A stretch of 64,000 bases of DNA, taken from Polynucleobacter sp. MWH-Spelu-300-X4. Its GTDB lineage: Bacteria; Pseudomonadota; Gammaproteobacteria; Burkholderiales; Burkholderiaceae. The position numbers and the translations under genes are program-made. The stretch spans positions 806,001 through 870,000 of the forward strand of contig NZ_CP061294.1 in NCBI RefSeq assembly GCF_018687515.1, read 5' to 3'. The notes under the pieces were generated by a model. It was given only the letters and a program-made list of their open reading frames with translations. It did not search any database and was not told where the DNA came from. This document shows positions 63,387 to 64,000 of the stretch, piece after piece (position 1 is the stretch's first letter; every line of letters starts with the position of its first letter).

Positions 63387-63410
63387 AGAATGTCTTTATT
63401 AAGTAGTTGC

Positions 63411-64000
63411 TTAGTCGCGTAATAGGTCATTGATAGCTGTTTTAGCACGAGTTTGAGCATCAACTTTCTTAACAATGACAGCTGCATATAGGCTGTATTT
63501 TCCACAAGCAGATGGTAGAGAGCCAGGAACGACTACCGAACCAGCTGGTACACGACCATAGTGAACTTCACCAGTTTCACGGTCATAAATCTTGGTGCTT
63601 TGACCAATATAAACACCCATTGAAAGAACGGCGTTTTCTTCAATAACCACACCTTCAACAACTTCAGAACGTGCGCCAATAAAGCAGTTGTCTTCAATAA
63701 TGACTGGGCCTGCTTGAACAGGCTCCAGCACCCCACCAATACCGACGCCACCTGATAGATGAACATTCTTGCCAATTTGTGCGCAAGAACCAACGGTAGC
63801 CCATGTATCGACCATTGAGCCTTCATCTACATAAGCGCCAATATTGACGTAAGAGGGCATTAAAACAACATTTTTACCAATGAATGAGCCGCGACGAGCG
63901 GTTGCTGGCGGAACCACACGAAAACCGCCTTTAGCAAAGTCTTCAGAAGTGTAATTGGCAAATTTAGTTGGCACTTTGTCATAAAACTGAGGAAAACCAC
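63411..64000 (-). CDS. dapD: Tetrahydrodipicolinate N-succinyltransferase DapD (5' end cut by window)
   Basis: DapD transfers succinyl from succinyl-CoA to tetrahydrodipicolinate. The visible 196 residues start with [16 protein letters not shown], running off the window edge, so the N-terminal helical domain is missing and the GTG at 63974 is not a start. The left-handed beta-helix of hexapeptide repeats ([53 protein letters not shown]) and the C-terminal part are complete. It is the first visible gene of the dapD-dapE-prmB operon. Confidence 0.95.
   Translation of the reverse strand, partial: GFPQFYDKVPTKFANYTSEDFAKGGFRVVPPATARRGSFIGKNVVLMPSYVNIGAYVDEGSMVDTWATVGSCAQIGKNVHLSGGVGIGGVLEPVQAGPVIIEDNCFIGARSEVVEGVVIEENAVLSMGVYIGQSTKIYDRETGEVHYGRVPAGSVVVPGSLPSACGKYSLYAAVIVKKVDAQTRAKTAINDLLRD

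Overview
The window is a stretch of bacterial chromosome, moderately AT-rich and densely coded on both strands. Several features point to a betaproteobacterium of the order Burkholderiales, and the gene content resembles Polynucleobacter-type freshwater lineages. These features are the run hflC-hisZ-purA, a pyruvate dehydrogenase operon whose E3 subunit carries its own lipoyl domain, a phasin gene, and the pair argA-yggX. The genus is an inference from gene content; no rRNA gene is present to confirm it. I see no insertion sequence, prophage, integron or CRISPR array, and no gene-free stretch longer than about 300 bases.

Region by region: 1-8.9 kb holds housekeeping genes (hflC, hisZ, purA, rnr, rlmB, tal diverging from rpiA, and an unrecognised gene after rpiA). 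From 9.0 to 18.8 kb lies the only accessory-looking region. A minus-strand operon encodes an SPFH/SHOCT protein, a four-helix membrane protein and two Sel1-repeat proteins. Diverging from it is a plus-strand cluster of small zinc-ribbon membrane proteins, an adhesin-E-like secreted protein, a DUF805 protein, a DUF4359/DUF4189-like protein, a TAXI-type binding protein and a DUF805 fragment. This region ends in a ClpP-like periplasmic protein gene broken by an in-frame stop. From 18.8 to 29.6 kb come yggX, argA, hrpA, two tandem DUF1640 genes and a five-gene operon (beta-propeller, deacetylase-like, sterol-desaturase-like, EI24-like, CinA-like).

From 29.6 to 34 kb is the nitrogen-control operon glnA-ntrB-ntrC. 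It is preceded by a perfect NtrC palindrome and a sigma-54 -24/-12 element, and an intrinsic terminator lies inside the first codons of ntrB. From 34 to 48 kb are xth, prlC, folD, a FixJ-type two-component system that diverges from aceE-aceF-lpdA across a palindrome-rich region, and a phasin gene with a structured 3' region. From 48 to 64 kb are an HDAC-like gene, a DMT transporter and a PBP7-type peptidase. They are followed by a tightly packed six-gene operon (ppi-pabBC-nudix-aat-bpt-pyrD), the initiator tRNA with its own promoter and terminator, mscS, an MBL-fold protein, radA, and the dapD-dapE-prmB operon (dapD cut by the window edge).

Functionally the window combines nitrogen assimilation control, entry of pyruvate into the TCA cycle, lysine, histidine, arginine, folate and pyrimidine biosynthesis, RNA decay and N-end-rule tagging. 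The best candidate for an under-described system is the SPFH/Sel1/zinc-ribbon envelope cluster at 9.0-15.0 kb. Its joint function is a hypothesis from gene neighbourhood only.
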